Part shown: positions 5,908-6,499 of the stretch, in pieces
Layout of the letters: every line of letters starts with the position of its first letter
Numbering within the stretch: position 1 is the first letter of the stretch
Assembly (NCBI GenBank): GCA_025996655.1
Contig: BNTO01000051.1
Coordinates: 1 to 6,499 of the forward strand
Length of the DNA: 6,499 nucleotides
Reading direction: 5' to 3'
Source: Alphaproteobacteria bacterium
GTDB taxonomy: Bacteria > Pseudomonadota > Alphaproteobacteria > BNTO01
The notes under the pieces: model-generated
Told to the model about the DNA's origin: nothing
Database searches by the model: none
What the model saw: only the letters and a program-made list of their open reading frames with translations
Translations under genes and position numbers: made by a program

Positions 5908-6077
5908 TATTTTCCTCTTAATTTTCTAATAAGTTTAATCATCGTCACGCCCATAATAAGGAATCCCCCCGAAACGGTCACGGGATACGCGTGAATGTTG
6001 TGAAGGATGCCTTCCAACGTTATTGCAGAAGGGGTGACCGGTTTGCAAGGACAAGGATTTTGAGGCGTTTCCTTCAT
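5907..6077 (-). CDS. 56-aa single-TM protein, holin-like by position
   Basis: The start is well supported. ATG at 6077 shares ATGA with the endolysin stop and is preceded by AAGGAG seven bases upstream; an earlier ATG at 6098 lies inside the endolysin gene without such a site. The protein has a polar Cys/Pro-rich N-terminus (KETPQNPCPCKPVTPSAIT), an amphipathic middle (LEGILHNIHA), one membrane segment (about 31-50, YPVTVSGGFLIMGVTMIKLI) and a short basic end (RKLRGK). The positive end implies an N-out, C-in orientation. Phage lysis cassettes commonly place small TM proteins next to the muramidase, where they act as holins or help release it. No specific holin family is recognised, and one TM segment is fewer than most holins have. 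The CxC pair at 9-11 is unusual. Confidence 0.7.
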   Translation of the reverse strand: MKETPQNPCPCKPVTPSAITLEGILHNIHAYPVTVSGGFLIMGVTMIKLIRKLRGK

Positions 6078-6499
6078 AAATAACTCCTTTTCAACCAACC
6101 GTTCAAAAACTTTTGATTCTTATTGTTAAGTGCCACCAATTGTCTATAAACCCCTGCGGCTTCGGATCGTAATGCCGTAAGAAGAAAATCTTCTTGGGCG
6201 CACGCAACGGCTTGTCTTGTGACGGGGCCTAAAACGCCATCATCCTTAACCTGCCGCGCGCCTAAACAGCGTAACGCCCTTTGAAGAATTTGAACGGCCT
6301 TGTGATGCCCCATATTCACCGCCAAATCAAAAACTTTGGTGGCAAGGCGATCTTCAAAATCTTGATAGGGCTCCCAAAAATCTCGTCTATAAATTTCCAA
6401 TGCCTGCTCTTTTGTAAGGTTCTTAATGTCCAGGTCGGGATAACTTTTTTTTGATATCCCAAATTTCGTTTCTCCTCCAGAATCATGAGGATCATCACT
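6074..6499 (-). CDS. GH108 family muramidase (endolysin type), 5' end outside window
   Basis: The minus frame is open from the window edge to a TGA at 6074-6076 and gives 141 residues. It begins SDDPHDSGGETKFGISKKSY, which matches the conserved block following the catalytic Glu of GH108 lysozyme-like muramidases. The catalytic E-GGY motif itself would lie just beyond the window. Residues about 29-46 (LTKEQALEIYRRDFWEPY) and 50-60 (RLATKVFDLAVN) are further family signatures. Then comes the PG_binding_3-type C-terminal domain with QILQRALRCLG, DDGVLGPVTRQAV and a closing FLNGWLKR. The enzyme cuts the glycan strands of peptidoglycan. Relatives are phage endolysins and TtsA, the muramidase needed for typhoid toxin export. 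The gene is coupled to the 56-aa membrane protein by an ATGA overlap. Confidence 0.92.
   Translation of the reverse strand, partial: SDDPHDSGGETKFGISKKSYPDLDIKNLTKEQALEIYRRDFWEPYQDFEDRLATKVFDLAVNMGHHKAVQILQRALRCLGARQVKDDGVLGPVTRQAVACAQEDFLLTALRSEAAGVYRQLVALNNKNQKFLNGWLKRSYL

Noticed and set aside
1..6499. CRISPR arrays, tRNA or rRNA genes
   Set aside because: No regularly spaced repeats, no cloverleaf-like or conserved rRNA sequence seen on either strand.

Overview
The window looks like an accessory region of a Gram-negative bacterium. It carries signal-peptide exported proteins, an adhesin-type polymorphic toxin, a phage-type lysis cassette and transposon debris. The species cannot be named from sequence alone; host-associated bacteria with many toxin and IS remnants are plausible, but that is inference. 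All substantial genes lie on the minus strand, so the transcriptional order runs from high to low coordinates. The only plus-strand gene is a transposase fragment at the left edge.

Region 6499-5758 is a compact lysis-like cassette. It holds the 3' part of a GH108 muramidase (endolysin type, cut by the window edge), a 56-aa single-TM protein joined to it by an ATGA overlap, and a 49-aa hydrophobic/basic protein joined by a TAATG overlap. Region 5757-5441 is non-coding and contains a candidate minus-strand promoter (5560-5587). Then comes a 130-aa predicted exported protein of unknown function (5048-5440).

Region 4797-337 is a polymorphic toxin locus. A large exported toxin (871 aa from the preferred start) has a signal peptide, a beta-rich filamentous-hemagglutinin-like segment, a helical region, an Ala/Gly-rich pretoxin module and a C-terminal WHH-type HNH/EndoVII nuclease tip. 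It overlaps by 4 nt a SUKH (SMI1/KNR4) immunity gene. Two bases later a second, shorter gene starts. It has a hydrophobic N-terminus, a nearly identical copy of the pretoxin module (416 bp direct repeat, about 96% identical by eye) and a different toxin tip resembling the DUF4258/BECR-type RNases. It overlaps by 4 nt a 113-aa unrecognised gene, the presumed cognate immunity gene. This is a main toxin plus an orphan tip cassette, arranged for tip exchange by recombination.

Region 336-128 is non-coding, rich in RNA-like structure, and may be a truncated group II intron domain I. It is cut at 127 by the right end of an IS1595-like insertion sequence (1-127).

A GH108 muramidase plus small membrane proteins a short distance upstream of secreted toxins recalls muramidase-dependent export (TtsA of typhoid toxin). 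That link is a hypothesis. No TpsB-type outer-membrane partner is visible in the window.
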